A DNA stretch of 64,000 nucleotides from Oscillospiraceae bacterium (GCA_017469795.1 JAFUFT010000037.1:45931-109930), one strand, 5' to 3'; shown: positions 8,785 through 17,889, counted from the first letter of the stretch. Notes: generated by a model from the letters alone, not told the origin. Program-made: numbers and translations.

Positions 8785-10191
8785 TCAGCCTCCCACGGTT
8801 GCGGCGGACAGTTCCCGGTATGTCTGCCGGATCACGAACGCCGCAATGATAAAGGTCAGAATGTCCGCCGCCGGGAACGCGTACAGAACGCCGTCGAGTC
8901 CAAAAGCCAGCGGCAGCAGAATGGGCAGAAACACACCAAAAACAATTTCCCTTGCCAGGGAGATCAGGGTGGATTCCACCGGTTTCCCCAGCGCCTGCAG
9001 GTAGATAAAGGTTCCCTTATTCACCATGGCCAGCACCATCATGCAAAGGTAGATCCGGAAACAGCGGACGGCAAAAGCGGTATAGTAGGCGCTTTCGCTG
9101 CCCGCGCCGAAGATGCCGATCAGCTGCCGGGGCAGGAACTCCACGATCAGCAGCGCGATCAGGCCCACGGCGGTCTCCGCTGAGAGCAGATAGGTAAAGA
9201 GCTGTTTGGCCCGGTCCTGCCGTTTCGCGCCGATGTTGTAGCCCGCTATCGGAATACAGCCTGCCGCCAGACCCACGGCAATGGAGATGGCGATCTGGAA
9301 GAACTTCATGACGATGCCCAGCACCGCCAGCGGGATCTGTGCGTACTCAGGCTGCCCGAATACCGGGTCCTTTGCGCCGTATTTGGTGACCATGTTCTGC
9401 ACCGCCGCCATGGAAACCACCAGAGAGACCTGAGAGAGGAAGCTGGTCACGCCAAGAGGCAGAAACTGCTTCATGAGGCTCCACCAGAGCCCGAAGCTCT
9501 CCCTTTTCAGCTTTACTGCCTTCATATGCAGCAGATACCAGAGGGCCAGCGCCGCGGTCAGGACCTGCCCCAGCACCGTGGCGATGGCTGCGCCCTTCAT
9601 GCCCATTTTCAGCGGAAAGATAAAGATCGGATCCAAGATGATATTGGTGACGGCGCCGAGCACCGTAGACGTCATGGCAAACCGGGGACTGCCGTCTGAG
9701 CGGATAACGGGGTTCATGCACTGGCCGAACATATAAAACGGCACGCCCAGCGCGATCCAGAAGAAGTACTCCCCGGCGTGGGCGAAGGTCTCCGCATTGA
9801 CCCGTCCGCCGAAGGCCGTCAGGATCGGATCTGCAAAGATCAGATACACGGCGGTTAGCACCGCACTGCTGATCACACAGAGTATGACGGCGTTGCCGAT
9901 GCTCCGATGAGCATCCTCATCCCGGCCCGCTCCAAGGCTGATGCTGACAAAGGCGCATGCGCCGTCCCCGATCATCACCGCGATGGACAGCGCCACAATG
10001 GTCATGGGAAAGACCACCGTGTTGGCGGCGTTCCCGTAGGATCCCAGATAACTTGCGTTGGCGATAAAAATCTGGTCCACAATGTTGTAGAGCGCAGCGA
10101 CCAGAAGCGAGATGATGCATGGTATGGCATACTTCCGCATCAGCACGCCGACCTTCTCCGTTTCCAGAAAAGCGTTTGATTTCTGTTCCAT
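8785..10191 (-). CDS. MATE-family efflux transporter
   Basis: 468 residues with twelve hydrophobic segments and the MATE N-terminal signature (MRKYAIPCIISLLVAALYNIVDQIFIAN; GNAANTVVFPMTIVALSIAVMIGDGACAFVSISLGAG). It is similar in kind to MepA/DinF-type cation-driven exporters of the inner membrane. It is the middle gene of a three-gene operon: it starts 11 bases after the PhlG-family gene with an AGGAGG site and ends 3 bases before the flavoprotein gene. The context suggests export of a substrate or product of those two enzymes. Confidence 0.93.
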   Translation of the reverse strand: MEQKSNAFLETEKVGVLMRKYAIPCIISLLVAALYNIVDQIFIANASYLGSYGNAANTVVFPMTIVALSIAVMIGDGACAFVSISLGAGRDEDAHRSIGNAVILCVISSAVLTAVYLIFADPILTAFGGRVNAETFAHAGEYFFWIALGVPFYMFGQCMNPVIRSDGSPRFAMTSTVLGAVTNIILDPIFIFPLKMGMKGAAIATVLGQVLTAALALWYLLHMKAVKLKRESFGLWWSLMKQFLPLGVTSFLSQVSLVVSMAAVQNMVTKYGAKDPVFGQPEYAQIPLAVLGIVMKFFQIAISIAVGLAAGCIPIAGYNIGAKRQDRAKQLFTYLLSAETAVGLIALLIVEFLPRQLIGIFGAGSESAYYTAFAVRCFRIYLCMMVLAMVNKGTFIYLQALGKPVESTLISLAREIVFGVFLPILLPLAFGLDGVLYAFPAADILTFIIAAFVIRQTYRELSAATVGG

Positions 10192-10202
10192 GGTCTTTCC
10201 TC

Positions 10203-11006
10203 CTATGTCTCCCGGCCGAGTTCCGCCCGCAGCAGCGGCAGAAGCTTTCTCAGGTGGTTGAATTCATAGCTGCTGTGCAGCAGATTGTTCCGCAGGATCT
10301 GTTCCGTACAGGGCCGTTTCCCCGGCGCGTCATCCCGGAAGAACTGTCCGTCCTGATACCTGTACCCCCACCAGACCCGGCTCATGAGGATCACGCCGGA
10401 CTCCGGATGGGGCTGCATTATGGCGGTAAAGATCCGGTCCGCCGCGTCCTCCGAATGCTCATGGGTCAGCTGCAGGATGGTATGTCTCCGGACAAATCCG
10501 GAGAGCTCCTGCCCGGACAGACCGGTCATGCTGAGCGGAACGCTGCGGGTCAGGGAGCGGAACACAGGTCCCCCGGCGCCCATGTCCAGAGATTCCACCA
10601 TGATCGATCCGTCCCCATCGTCTGTTCCGTTGACGTACCGGTGATCCCAGTGGTCCGGCGGACACCAGATCTTGTAGCGGAGATTTCCCGCTTCCTGGGG
10701 AACGCTCTCCGGCCTCCGGATATGCCAGGAAAACCACCAGCCCAGATCCTCCATGGTGAGATCCGGAATATGCAGATAGTGGGCAAGGTACCCGCTTCCG
10801 TCCTCCATCAGACAAAATCCGAACTGCTTCTCTTCCAGCCCGTGGCGGTAGAAGCGGCTGATCTCCCCGATGGGCAGTACCTGCTCCCGCGAGAGCGGCG
10901 GGGCACTGATCCGGGTCAGCACCTCCTCCGGCAGCCTGTCTATTTTCAGATCCATGAACCTTGCGTAAGGGAGCATCTTCTCCTCTGGACACAGCGTGAA
11001 ATCCAT
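10203..11006 (-). CDS. PhlG / phloretin-hydrolase family C-C hydrolase (DAPG hydrolase domain)
   Basis: 267 residues. It shows the features of the 2,4-diacetylphloroglucinol hydrolase family, which includes PhlG of Pseudomonas and phloretin hydrolase of Eubacterium ramulus, enzymes of about 290-310 residues. Visible are the WWFSWH block (90-95), YKIWCPPDHWDH (111-122), a candidate Glu at 138 and a C-terminal H244-x-x-x-E248. This matches the His / Glu / His-x-x-x-Glu zinc site described for PhlG (H129, E160, H270, E274). In the family the reaction is hydrolytic cleavage of the acyl-phloroglucinol C-C bond. It is cytoplasmic with no signal peptide, and is the first gene of an operon with a MATE exporter and a flavoprotein. 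A paralogue lies at 35935. The exact substrate is inference. Confidence 0.8.
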   Translation of the reverse strand: MDFTLCPEEKMLPYARFMDLKIDRLPEEVLTRISAPPLSREQVLPIGEISRFYRHGLEEKQFGFCLMEDGSGYLAHYLHIPDLTMEDLGWWFSWHIRRPESVPQEAGNLRYKIWCPPDHWDHRYVNGTDDGDGSIMVESLDMGAGGPVFRSLTRSVPLSMTGLSGQELSGFVRRHTILQLTHEHSEDAADRIFTAIMQPHPESGVILMSRVWWGYRYQDGQFFRDDAPGKRPCTEQILRNNLLHSSYEFNHLRKLLPLLRAELGRET

Positions 11007-11028
11007 GCCGATCCCTCCTTCTGTTTTG

Positions 11029-11082
11029 ATTATACCCCGCGGTCTTTCGGCAGTTCAATTCGATTTCCGGCAGGATTATTCC
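11029..11082 (-). promoter_or_regulatory. Promoter and upstream box of the PhlG-family / MATE / flavoprotein operon
   Basis: On the minus strand TTGAAC (11053-11058) and TATAAT (11029-11034) are separated by 18 bp. The -35 is embedded in CGAATTGAAC, the context shared by many promoters in this window. Just upstream lies GGAATAATCC (11073-11082), the shared operator-like box. Confidence 0.75.
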
Positions 11083-11107
11083 CCTTTCGAATAAACTTTC
11101 CCTTTTT

Positions 11108-11176
11108 GGATTATTCCACTTCGGAAAGATTTTTCAGTGACAATGAATTGATGATTCTCCACGCAGTTGCTACACT
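11108..11176 (+). promoter_or_regulatory. Promoter and operator-like dyad of the binding-lipoprotein gene at 11205
   Basis: TTGATG (11148-11153), 17 bp, TACACT (11171-11176, extended by TGC). Upstream is a second copy of GGATTATTCC (11108-11117) followed by five bases and CGGAAAG, forming a TTCC-N5-GGAA dyad. The two boxes of this divergent region are 35 bp apart, start to start. Confidence 0.7.
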
Positions 11177-11204
11177 GAACACAGCTTAAGAAAGGGGGAT
11201 CACC

Positions 11205-13229
11205 ATGAGTAAAAAACTGTTTGCCTTACTGCTTTCCATCGCGATGCTGGTATCTATCCTTGCCGGCTGCGGGAGCACAGGAACGGCTGCAAATGAAACA
11301 GCCTCTGCCGGATCAGACGTCAGCGGTGCGGAGGAGTCTGCCGTGGAATCCGCTGCAGCGCCGTCCCAGGAAGTCAGCGAGGAGGTCCAGGCCGCCGCTG
11401 CGGAGGCCACGGAGGAGATGGAAGAGGTTCTGAAGGCAGCAATGCCGGCTGAGGAGCTTCCCGAAGGCGTAGAGCCCCAGCCACTCATGACTGACGCGAC
11501 AGCCGGGATTCTTGAGGAAGCCGTCAAGGCCGCAAACGCCATCCCCTCCGAGGAATATCCGGAGGATCAGAAGTCCGACCAGTGGAAGTTCGTGGAGAGT
11601 GAGGAATACCAAAGCGGCATGAAGGAAGTCCGTGCGGAGATCGACGCGGTGATGCCCGGCTCGGAGATCCTCTACAATCCCGAGGGACAGCTGCTCTCCA
11701 GCAAGGGCGTCACCTATGACTATCCTCTCGACGTTGGCCATTCCATCACCGTCTTTTCGGTGAACCGCGGTCTTACAAGCAACTATGTCTCCGATTTCAG
11801 CGAGCTGATCACCTTCCAGATCGCCTCCAGCGAGACAGGCATCGATGCGGACTTCACCACCGTCTCCGGCGAAGCGGCGGAGACCCAGATGAACCTGATC
11901 TTCGCCAGCGGCGACTACCCGGATGTGGTGTCCTATTTCACCGCCGCCTATTCCGGCACCCCCGCCTCCGCCTATGAGAACGATCTGATCGTTCCCCTGA
12001 ACGATTATCTGGCGGATTACAGTCCCAACTACAAGGCGTGGATCGAGACCAGCGAGACCTATCTCAAGAGCGTCACCTCCGACGACGGCAATATCTACTG
12101 CTGGTACGGCCTGAACGCCGCCCCTTCCGTGGAACAGGGCAGCTGGGTCCGGGCGGATCTCATCGACAAGTTCGGCATCGACATCCCCGCCACCGTCTCT
12201 GAGATGGAGGACTATTTCGCCCTGTGCAAAAACGAAGGTCTAAGTTCAGTCATCTCCTGCAACGCCTACGGCTTCATGATCTTCAACGACGCCTTTGACG
12301 TCCCCTCCCTGAGCGCGGACAACGGCTTTGGTGCAGGATTGTACCGGGAGGGCGACGAGGTCCGGTCCATTCTCAGTCCGGACAACGCCGACAAGCTGAA
12401 AACCTATATGGAAAAGCTCCACCAGTGGTATGACGACGGCTACTACGCTGCGGATCTGGTATCCTTCACCGGCATGGACAACACGCCTGTGAACAATCTG
12501 ATCTACAACGGCGAGACCGGCTATATGTGGAACGGATCCGGCCACTACGCCAACTATGTCCAGCAGGCCGCTGTGGAAGGCTGGGACATCGAACCCACGC
12601 CCAACATCGTCATGAACGCCGGAGACACCACGCATTACCGGGCAAACGACGTGATCAAGACCAATGTGGGCTCCATCGTCATGACCACCGCCTGCGAGGA
12701 TATCGAGGCAGCCTGCCGCTACGTGGACTGGTTCTACAGCGATATGGGCATCAACGTCACCAACTACGGCCCGCAGGGACTGACCTGGGACTGGAGTTCT
12801 GACGGACAGACCCGCCTGTTCTCCTCTGCGGTCTATGCCGACGAGCTGTTCGGACTCGCCTCCGCGCCCGTCATGATGATGTACAACGGCAGCACCACCT
12901 GGGCCTCCATCGCCGATTCCCTGTACAATCTGTACTACGGCTCCAGCATGGTTCCCATCGTGTGCCAGAAGCTCTGGGCGGAAAATACGGACAGCGAAAA
13001 GTATCTGTCCACCGGCGCACTGTCTCTGACCACCGACGAGTCCAATGAAGTCAGCGCCATCCAGTCGGATCTGAACACCTACCTGGAGGAGTCCCTGATC
13101 AAATTCCTGATCGGAGACCTCAGTCTGGAGGACGACTGGGACGGCTTTATCGGCACCGTAGACGGCATGGGACTTCAGACCGTTGTGGACATCTATCAGG
13201 ATGCCTACGACCGGTACCTGGCGCGGTAA
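11205..13229 (+). CDS. Extracellular solute-binding lipoprotein
   Basis: 674 residues. The signal peptide MSKKLFALLLSIAMLVSILAGC has a lipobox (ILAGC), followed by an acidic Ala-rich linker. The mature protein is a type-2 periplasmic-binding fold closest to the paralogue at 15807. Both share ITVF, a long MNLIFASGDYPD / MNLMFASGDLTD block, ACRYVDWFYSDMGINVTNYGPQGLTWDWSSDGQ and the closing DIYQDAYDRYLAR. The start is set by AAGGGGGATCACC. It faces away from the PhlG-family operon across a region with two operator-like boxes and is followed by a LysR gene in the same direction. No ABC permease or ATPase is nearby; the ligand is unknown. Confidence 0.94.
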   Translation: MSKKLFALLLSIAMLVSILAGCGSTGTAANETASAGSDVSGAEESAVESAAAPSQEVSEEVQAAAAEATEEMEEVLKAAMPAEELPEGVEPQPLMTDATAGILEEAVKAANAIPSEEYPEDQKSDQWKFVESEEYQSGMKEVRAEIDAVMPGSEILYNPEGQLLSSKGVTYDYPLDVGHSITVFSVNRGLTSNYVSDFSELITFQIASSETGIDADFTTVSGEAAETQMNLIFASGDYPDVVSYFTAAYSGTPASAYENDLIVPLNDYLADYSPNYKAWIETSETYLKSVTSDDGNIYCWYGLNAAPSVEQGSWVRADLIDKFGIDIPATVSEMEDYFALCKNEGLSSVISCNAYGFMIFNDAFDVPSLSADNGFGAGLYREGDEVRSILSPDNADKLKTYMEKLHQWYDDGYYAADLVSFTGMDNTPVNNLIYNGETGYMWNGSGHYANYVQQAAVEGWDIEPTPNIVMNAGDTTHYRANDVIKTNVGSIVMTTACEDIEAACRYVDWFYSDMGINVTNYGPQGLTWDWSSDGQTRLFSSAVYADELFGLASAPVMMMYNGSTTWASIADSLYNLYYGSSMVPIVCQKLWAENTDSEKYLSTGALSLTTDESNEVSAIQSDLNTYLEESLIKFLIGDLSLEDDWDGFIGTVDGMGLQTVVDIYQDAYDRYLAR

Positions 13230-13245
13230 TTCCAAAACAATGTCA

Positions 13246-13273
13246 GCAGGCAGAGAGCGCTCTCTCTGCCTGC
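13246..13273 (+). terminator. Hairpin terminator after the lipoprotein gene
   Basis: Perfect 12-bp inverted repeat GCAGGCAGAGAG / CTCTCTGCCTGC with a 4-base loop. Only a weak T-tract (CTTTCC) follows a few bases later, so efficiency is uncertain. Confidence 0.5.
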
Positions 13274-13352
13274 CGGCCTTTCCGTACGTACATCATGCGC
13301 TGAGTAAATATCTGCCGCAAAAATCCCCGCGGCAAGATCGGGAGAGAAACAA

Positions 13353-14234
13353 ATGGAAACACAATACCTGCACGAATTCGTGATTCTGGCAGAGCAATGC
13401 AACTATCAGGAGGCAGCGGAAATGCTCCATGTGTCCCAATCCGCCCTCTCCAAGCACATCCAGAAGCTGGAGGAGGAACTGGGAGAGGAACTGTTCGAGC
13501 GTTCCGCAAGATCCATCGCCCTGAGCCGGTACGGGAGCGTCTTTCTGGACTATGCCCGGCAGATCTCCGAGCTCCGGGAGGAAGCCCTGCGGCAGATCCA
13601 GAAGGTGCGGGCCGCGGACGCCCGCCGGCTGGTCGTGGCATGGCCGCCGGCGCTGGAGCGGTACGGACTGGTGGAGCTGATCACCGGGTTTCAGCGGCAG
13701 TATCCGGACTATGAGGTGCACCGGATCCTTTCCGTTGACCCCGTCGGCGCCCTGCGGGCGGGACGGTGCGACTTTGCCTTTGCCCAGGCGGATACCAGCC
13801 GCTCCCCTGACCTTTCCTGCGTGCTCTATCAGGAGGACTATCCCGTGGCGGTGCTGCCGGAAACGCACCCGCTTGCCGCTGAGGAATCGGTACGCATGGA
13901 GCAGCTGAAATCCGAAAAGTTCATCCTGCACGTCCGGGCGGAGGAGAGCACGACAGTACCGGAGGCGACGCTGAAGCAACTGTGCGCTTCAGCAGGATTT
14001 GAGCCGGTGATCACCATGTCTGCCGGTTTTTCCTCCACGATCGTGTCCCTGGTCAGTCAGGGGCTGGGAATTTCCGTCATGCAGCGTAGTCAGATTCCGC
14101 AGAACCAGAGACATGTGGCGCTGGTGCGGATCGCGACCCCGCTTTCCACCGACATTAAACTGCTCTGCCTCAGATCCTCCAGGCCCCTCTCCGTCCGGTC
14201 CGATTTCATTCAGTTTGTACGGCAGAACTCATGA
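13353..14234 (+). CDS. LysR-family transcriptional regulator
   Basis: 293 residues. The N-terminal winged helix-turn-helix is typical of LysR (YLHEFVILAEQCNYQEAAEMLHVSQSALSKHIQKLEEELGEELFERSARSIALSRYG), followed by a linker helix and a periplasmic-binding-like effector domain (GFQRQYPDYEVHRI..., DYPVAVLPETHPLA, QGLGISVMQRSQIP). The start is preceded by GGGAGAGAAACAA. Its neighbours are a binding-lipoprotein gene upstream and an esterase gene downstream, which has its own promoter with a degenerate operator box. It probably controls one or both; the effector is unknown. Confidence 0.93.
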   Translation: METQYLHEFVILAEQCNYQEAAEMLHVSQSALSKHIQKLEEELGEELFERSARSIALSRYGSVFLDYARQISELREEALRQIQKVRAADARRLVVAWPPALERYGLVELITGFQRQYPDYEVHRILSVDPVGALRAGRCDFAFAQADTSRSPDLSCVLYQEDYPVAVLPETHPLAAEESVRMEQLKSEKFILHVRAEESTTVPEATLKQLCASAGFEPVITMSAGFSSTIVSLVSQGLGISVMQRSQIPQNQRHVALVRIATPLSTDIKLLCLRSSRPLSVRSDFIQFVRQNS

Positions 14235-14241
14235 ACGTCAG

Positions 14242-14265
14242 ATGCCGCCGCTTATGCGGCGGCAT
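14242..14265 (+). terminator. Terminator of the LysR gene, overlapping an operator-like box
   Basis: Perfect 10-bp stem ATGCCGCCGC / GCGGCGGCAT with loop TTAT, followed by TATTGCC. The right arm runs directly into ATTATTGCCGTTTC, which resembles the shared operator box. Confidence 0.65.
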
Positions 14266-14302
14266 TATTGCCGTTTCAGAACAACTGCAGTGGGAAACAG
14301 AA

Positions 14303-14331
14303 TTGATTGCCGCCGCAGGACCGTGTAAGAT
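14303..14331 (+). promoter_or_regulatory. Promoter of the Gly-Pro esterase gene
   Basis: TTGATT (14303-14308), 17 bp, TAAGAT (14326-14331); the -35 sits in the shared AATTGA context. A degenerate operator-like dyad (ATTATTGCC, then GTTTC, then AGAAC) lies at 14263-14283. Confidence 0.65.
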
Positions 14332-14365
14332 AGGTTTGAGAAAGAATGCACAAAGGAGGTATTCG

Positions 14366-15679
14366 ATGAAAGACTATGTAAAAAGCATTACCGTGATCTC
14401 CGATTCCTTCCCCAAGGGGCAGAAGACCGTAGCTGTTGCGCTCCAGCTGACCCATCCCGTGGACGGGACAAAAATCGATCCCTCCGCCTTCGAGGCGGCG
14501 GGCAGAGAAATCACCGAAGTTTATTCCTGCAGTTCCCTTTCGCCGGAGGCCCCCCGGACCCCGGGCGCGTATCTGATCCTCGCGCTGAACCCGGAGACCG
14601 CTGACCAGTCCTGCTATGTATTCACCGACGGCCACGAGCATCACGGTCCGGGCGGACACGGCCCCGGCGGTCCCGGAGGCCCAGGCGGTCCGGGCGGTCC
14701 TCCCCCGGAGGATGAGGGGGATCCCGGCAGTCTGCCCGATCCCGGTGCAAAGGGCTTTAAGATGCATCGAAACGTCCGGAAGCGCAACCCCGCCCCCACA
14801 GTCCGCCTGCTCAGCGACATCGTGGCGGAGGACGGCGCTGTTCTGGAAAAATGGGACAGCGCCGAAGGCTGCACGGACGAGATCCACCGCTTTGTGGACG
14901 AATTCCGCGTCTATGAGCTCGACGGCATGAAGTATAACCTCTTCATTCCCAGAGACTATGACGAGAGCAGCTCCTATCCCCTGGTCATGTTCATTCCGGA
15001 TGCCAGTGCCGTCAGCGACAATCCGCTGGTGTCCCTGATGCAGGGCAACGGCGGCATCGAGTGGATGAAGCCGGAGGCGCAGGCCAAGCATCCATGCCTT
15101 GTGCTGGTTCCCCAGTACGACGGAGAGGTATCCCTGACCAACGACAGCTTCACCTGTGCGCCGGAAATCGAGACCATCAAGCGCATTGTGGACCACGTGG
15201 CAGATACGTACAGCGTGGACAAGGACCGCATCTACACCACCGGGCAGTCCATGGGCTGTATGGCCTCCTGTGAGCTGAACATCCGGTATCCTGACTTCTT
15301 CGCCGCCTCCCTGCTGGTGGCCGGTCAGTGGGATCCGGAGAAGATGGGACGGCTGACCGGGAATAACTTCTGGATCTGTGTCGCCCGGAACGACCTCAAG
15401 GCGTTCCCCGGCATGAACGCGGTGACCTCCGCGCTGGAGGCCAACGGCGCCAGGGTGGGAAAGTACACCTGGGACAGCCGGTGCAGCATCGAAGAGTTCA
15501 ACGCGCTGGCCCGGGAGGCCATGGAGGACGACGTACACATCCGTCACACAGTCTTCTGGGATCGGGGCGAAAACGGCGAGGAGCGCCCCTGGATGGGCCA
15601 TGACGGCACCTGGCCGGTGGTGTACAGCATTGAGGCGCTGCGGGACTGGATGTTCAGCAACGTGAGACCCCGCAGATAA
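14366..15679 (+). CDS. Alpha/beta-hydrolase esterase with collagen-like Gly-Pro insert
   Basis: 437 residues, started at the ATG after AAAGGAGGT. It has an N-terminal beta-rich domain of ~90 residues, then a Gly-Pro-rich segment (residues ~94-114, GPGGPGG type), then a C-terminal PHB-depolymerase/feruloyl-esterase-like alpha/beta hydrolase. The nucleophile Ser is in YTTGQSMGCMASCE (GxSxG). The closing MGHDGTWPVVY block may carry the catalytic His. No signal peptide is present, so it is probably cytoplasmic. The protein at 23893 is a clear paralogue that lacks the Gly-Pro segment. Ester hydrolysis of a small-molecule or peptide ester is the family expectation; the substrate is unknown. Confidence 0.87.
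   Translation: MKDYVKSITVISDSFPKGQKTVAVALQLTHPVDGTKIDPSAFEAAGREITEVYSCSSLSPEAPRTPGAYLILALNPETADQSCYVFTDGHEHHGPGGHGPGGPGGPGGPGGPPPEDEGDPGSLPDPGAKGFKMHRNVRKRNPAPTVRLLSDIVAEDGAVLEKWDSAEGCTDEIHRFVDEFRVYELDGMKYNLFIPRDYDESSSYPLVMFIPDASAVSDNPLVSLMQGNGGIEWMKPEAQAKHPCLVLVPQYDGEVSLTNDSFTCAPEIETIKRIVDHVADTYSVDKDRIYTTGQSMGCMASCELNIRYPDFFAASLLVAGQWDPEKMGRLTGNNFWICVARNDLKAFPGMNAVTSALEANGARVGKYTWDSRCSIEEFNALAREAMEDDVHIRHTVFWDRGENGEERPWMGHDGTWPVVYSIEALRDWMFSNVRPRR
14645..14707 (+). repeat. In-frame (Gly-Gly-Pro)n coding repeat
   Basis: Tandem units of about nine bases built from GGC/GGT/GGA, CCC/CCG/CCA codons. Codons vary between units, so the protein repeat is better conserved than the DNA repeat. Confidence 0.8.
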
Positions 15680-15691
15680 TCCAAGAGTATT

Positions 15692-15722
15692 GATCCGGAG
15701 AATGCACCGCATTCTCCGGATC
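15692..15722 (+). terminator. Terminator of the esterase gene
   Basis: Perfect 14-bp stem GATCCGGAGAATGC / GCATTCTCCGGATC with loop ACC, followed by CATTTC. Confidence 0.7.
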
Positions 15723-15739
15723 CATTTCTGCACATAAAC

Positions 15740-15773
15740 CGGCGGACGCCCCGTGGCCGGAGCGCCCGCCTTA
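15740..15773. terminator. Possible terminator of the lipoprotein gene at 15807
   Basis: Imperfect G/C-rich inverted repeat (GGCGGACGCCCC against GGAGCGCCCGCC) between the two convergent genes, with short T runs on both sides. Weak. Confidence 0.4.
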
Positions 15774-15806
15774 TTGCAACAAGGAGTGTCAGGAATCTAT
15801 TGTCGT

Positions 15807-17786
15807 TCAGCCCGCCTGATAGCGGTCATAGGCCGCCTGATAGGCCTCCAGAATATCGTCCAATCCCATCTGGTCAAGGGTCTGAATGAAGCTGTCCCAC
15901 TCGGTGAGCGACTTGTCGCCGATCAGGAATTTCACCAGATTCTCTGCGATGTAGGTGGACATATCCGCGAGCTTGCTGTTGACCGCCTCGGATTCATCCG
16001 TGGTGAGGTTCAGAAGCGCTGAGTTGAGATAATAGTCCGAGTCATTGTCTGTGGTGTAGATCTCGTTGGCCTCGATGCCCTTGGTGGTCTCGGCGTAATA
16101 CATGCCGAGGTAGGGATCCGTAACGGAAGTCCAGGCCAGATAGCCGGTGTAGAACATCACGGCGGAGCCGGCGTTCTCGTTGTACACCTGATCCTCATAA
16201 AGCGCATTGGTAAAGAGCCGGTGACGGCCGTCAGCGCTCCAGTTCCAGGTGACGCCCTCCGGTCCGTAGTTCATGGTGTTGATGCCCATGTCCGAATAGA
16301 ACCAGTCCATATACCGGCACGCGCCCTCGATGTCCTCGCAGGCGGAGGTCAGGACGATGGAGCCGTTGCTCTCGGCGATGGTGTCGTTCGGCGCGAAGTG
16401 TGTGACCTGGCCCTCTTCTTTGACCATATTGTGGGCCGGCTCGATGTCCCAGCCGGGCACGGAGGCGGACTCTTTGTAGTTGGTATAGCGGTCCACGCCC
16501 TGGATCATATAGGCCACTTCCCCGTTGACCACCAGTTCGTCCTGGGCACGGCGGTCCATTGCAGCACCGTTGAGAGAAACCAGGTCCTGAGACATGAAGC
16601 CCTTCTCATACCAGCTGTGCATCAGTTCCATGTAGTCTTTGATCTGATCGGACTGATAGGCGCTGCAGACAGTATCGCCCTTGTGATAGATCGCGGCGCC
16701 GAAATCCATGGTGCCGTTCAGGCCGGGCAGATCGAAGGCAGAGGTCGCCACCGAGGCCCAGGTCAGGGAGTCGGCGTAGATCGTGGCGCTGAGGCCGGCG
16801 TCCGCGCATTTTGTAAAGTATTCCTCGTACTCGTCGATGGTGACGGGGCTGTCCATGCCGAACTGCTCCAGCAGATCGGTCCGCACCCAGCTGGCCTGCT
16901 CCACACGGACTGCGGGCATCAGGTTGTACCAGGCAAAGATGTACCCTTCCTCCTCGGAGACTGCCTTCATATAGTCGGATCTCGAGTTGATCCAGGCGTT
17001 GTAGTTGGGGCTGTACATCTGCAGATAGTCATTGAGAGGAACGATCAGGTCGTTCTCAAAGGCGGAGGCGTTGGTGCCGGTATAGTCGGTCATAAAGTCG
17101 CCCACCAGATCCGTCAGGTCGCCGCTGGCGAACATCAGGTTCATCTGGGTCTCCGCAGAATCCTCGCTGATCGTCAGGAAGTTCACGTCCACGTTGGTTT
17201 CAGATGCGGCGATCTGGAACGCGGGGATCGTGCCGTAGTCGGTAACCATACGGGAGATGAAGCCCTTGATGGGCGCGAACACGGTGATGCTGTGACCGTC
17301 TTCCACGGGGTAGGCATAGGGCACGCCCTTCACGGACAGCAGTTCTCCCTGCGGGCCGTAGCTGGGTTCCGCATCCGGAAGCTCCGCGTCCACGTCGGCG
17401 CGCAGTTCATCCAGGGCCGCCTGATAGTCCGGCGACTCTACGAAACGCCAAAGATCGTTCTTCTCTTCCTCGGGGAATTCCTCAGCGGGGACGGCGCCGG
17501 CCGCATCGGCGAACTGCTCGATGAGCGCTGCGGTCTCCTCGGTCATCAGCGCCTGATACTCTACCGGCTCCACAGGCTCTTCGGCCTCCGCCGCTGATGT
17601 CTCAGTCTCCGGGGCAGCTTCCTGAGCCGCGGTCGCGGGTTCCTCCGCCGCCGTTGCAGCCTCAGACGCAGAAGCCGCAGCGTCTTCCGCAGCGGGAGCC
17701 GAGCTTCCGCTGCCGCAGCCGCCCAGCAGCGACAGGCACATCGCCATCGCCAGAAGCAGCGGCAGCAGCTTCCAATTCTTCTTCAT
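15807..17786 (-). CDS. Extracellular solute-binding lipoprotein
   Basis: 659 residues from the ATG at 17786; AAAGGTGGG lies 7 bases upstream, and a longer GTG start would overlap that site. The signal peptide MKKNWKLLPLLLAMAMCLSLLGGC carries the lipobox LLGGC, followed by an Ala/Glu/Thr-rich linker. The mature part is the same type-2 binding fold as 11205, with near-identical block order (HSITVFAPIKGF, MNLMFASGDLTD, ACRYMDWFYSDMGINTMNYGPEGVTWNWSADG, closing AYQAAYDRYQAG). It is downstream of, and co-oriented with, the amber-interrupted LysR gene. The ligand is unknown. Confidence 0.94.
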   Translation of the reverse strand: MKKNWKLLPLLLAMAMCLSLLGGCGSGSSAPAAEDAAASASEAATAAEEPATAAQEAAPETETSAAEAEEPVEPVEYQALMTEETAALIEQFADAAGAVPAEEFPEEEKNDLWRFVESPDYQAALDELRADVDAELPDAEPSYGPQGELLSVKGVPYAYPVEDGHSITVFAPIKGFISRMVTDYGTIPAFQIAASETNVDVNFLTISEDSAETQMNLMFASGDLTDLVGDFMTDYTGTNASAFENDLIVPLNDYLQMYSPNYNAWINSRSDYMKAVSEEEGYIFAWYNLMPAVRVEQASWVRTDLLEQFGMDSPVTIDEYEEYFTKCADAGLSATIYADSLTWASVATSAFDLPGLNGTMDFGAAIYHKGDTVCSAYQSDQIKDYMELMHSWYEKGFMSQDLVSLNGAAMDRRAQDELVVNGEVAYMIQGVDRYTNYKESASVPGWDIEPAHNMVKEEGQVTHFAPNDTIAESNGSIVLTSACEDIEGACRYMDWFYSDMGINTMNYGPEGVTWNWSADGRHRLFTNALYEDQVYNENAGSAVMFYTGYLAWTSVTDPYLGMYYAETTKGIEANEIYTTDNDSDYYLNSALLNLTTDESEAVNSKLADMSTYIAENLVKFLIGDKSLTEWDSFIQTLDQMGLDDILEAYQAAYDRYQAG

Positions 17787-17821
17787 ATGGTTTCCCACCT
17801 TTCGTTTGTTTTGGTGGTTTC

Positions 17822-17850
17822 ATCATAGCAATCAATGAATTTCCAATCAA
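17822..17850 (-). promoter_or_regulatory. Promoter of the binding-lipoprotein gene at 15807
   Basis: Minus-strand TTGATT (17845-17850), 17 bp, TATGAT (17822-17827), again in a CGAATTGA context. No clear GGATTATTCC box is seen; the upstream region carries TTGGAACAAGTTC instead. Confidence 0.65.
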
Positions 17851-17889
17851 TTCGATTTCCTTTTGAACTTGTTCCAAACCATAAATAAT

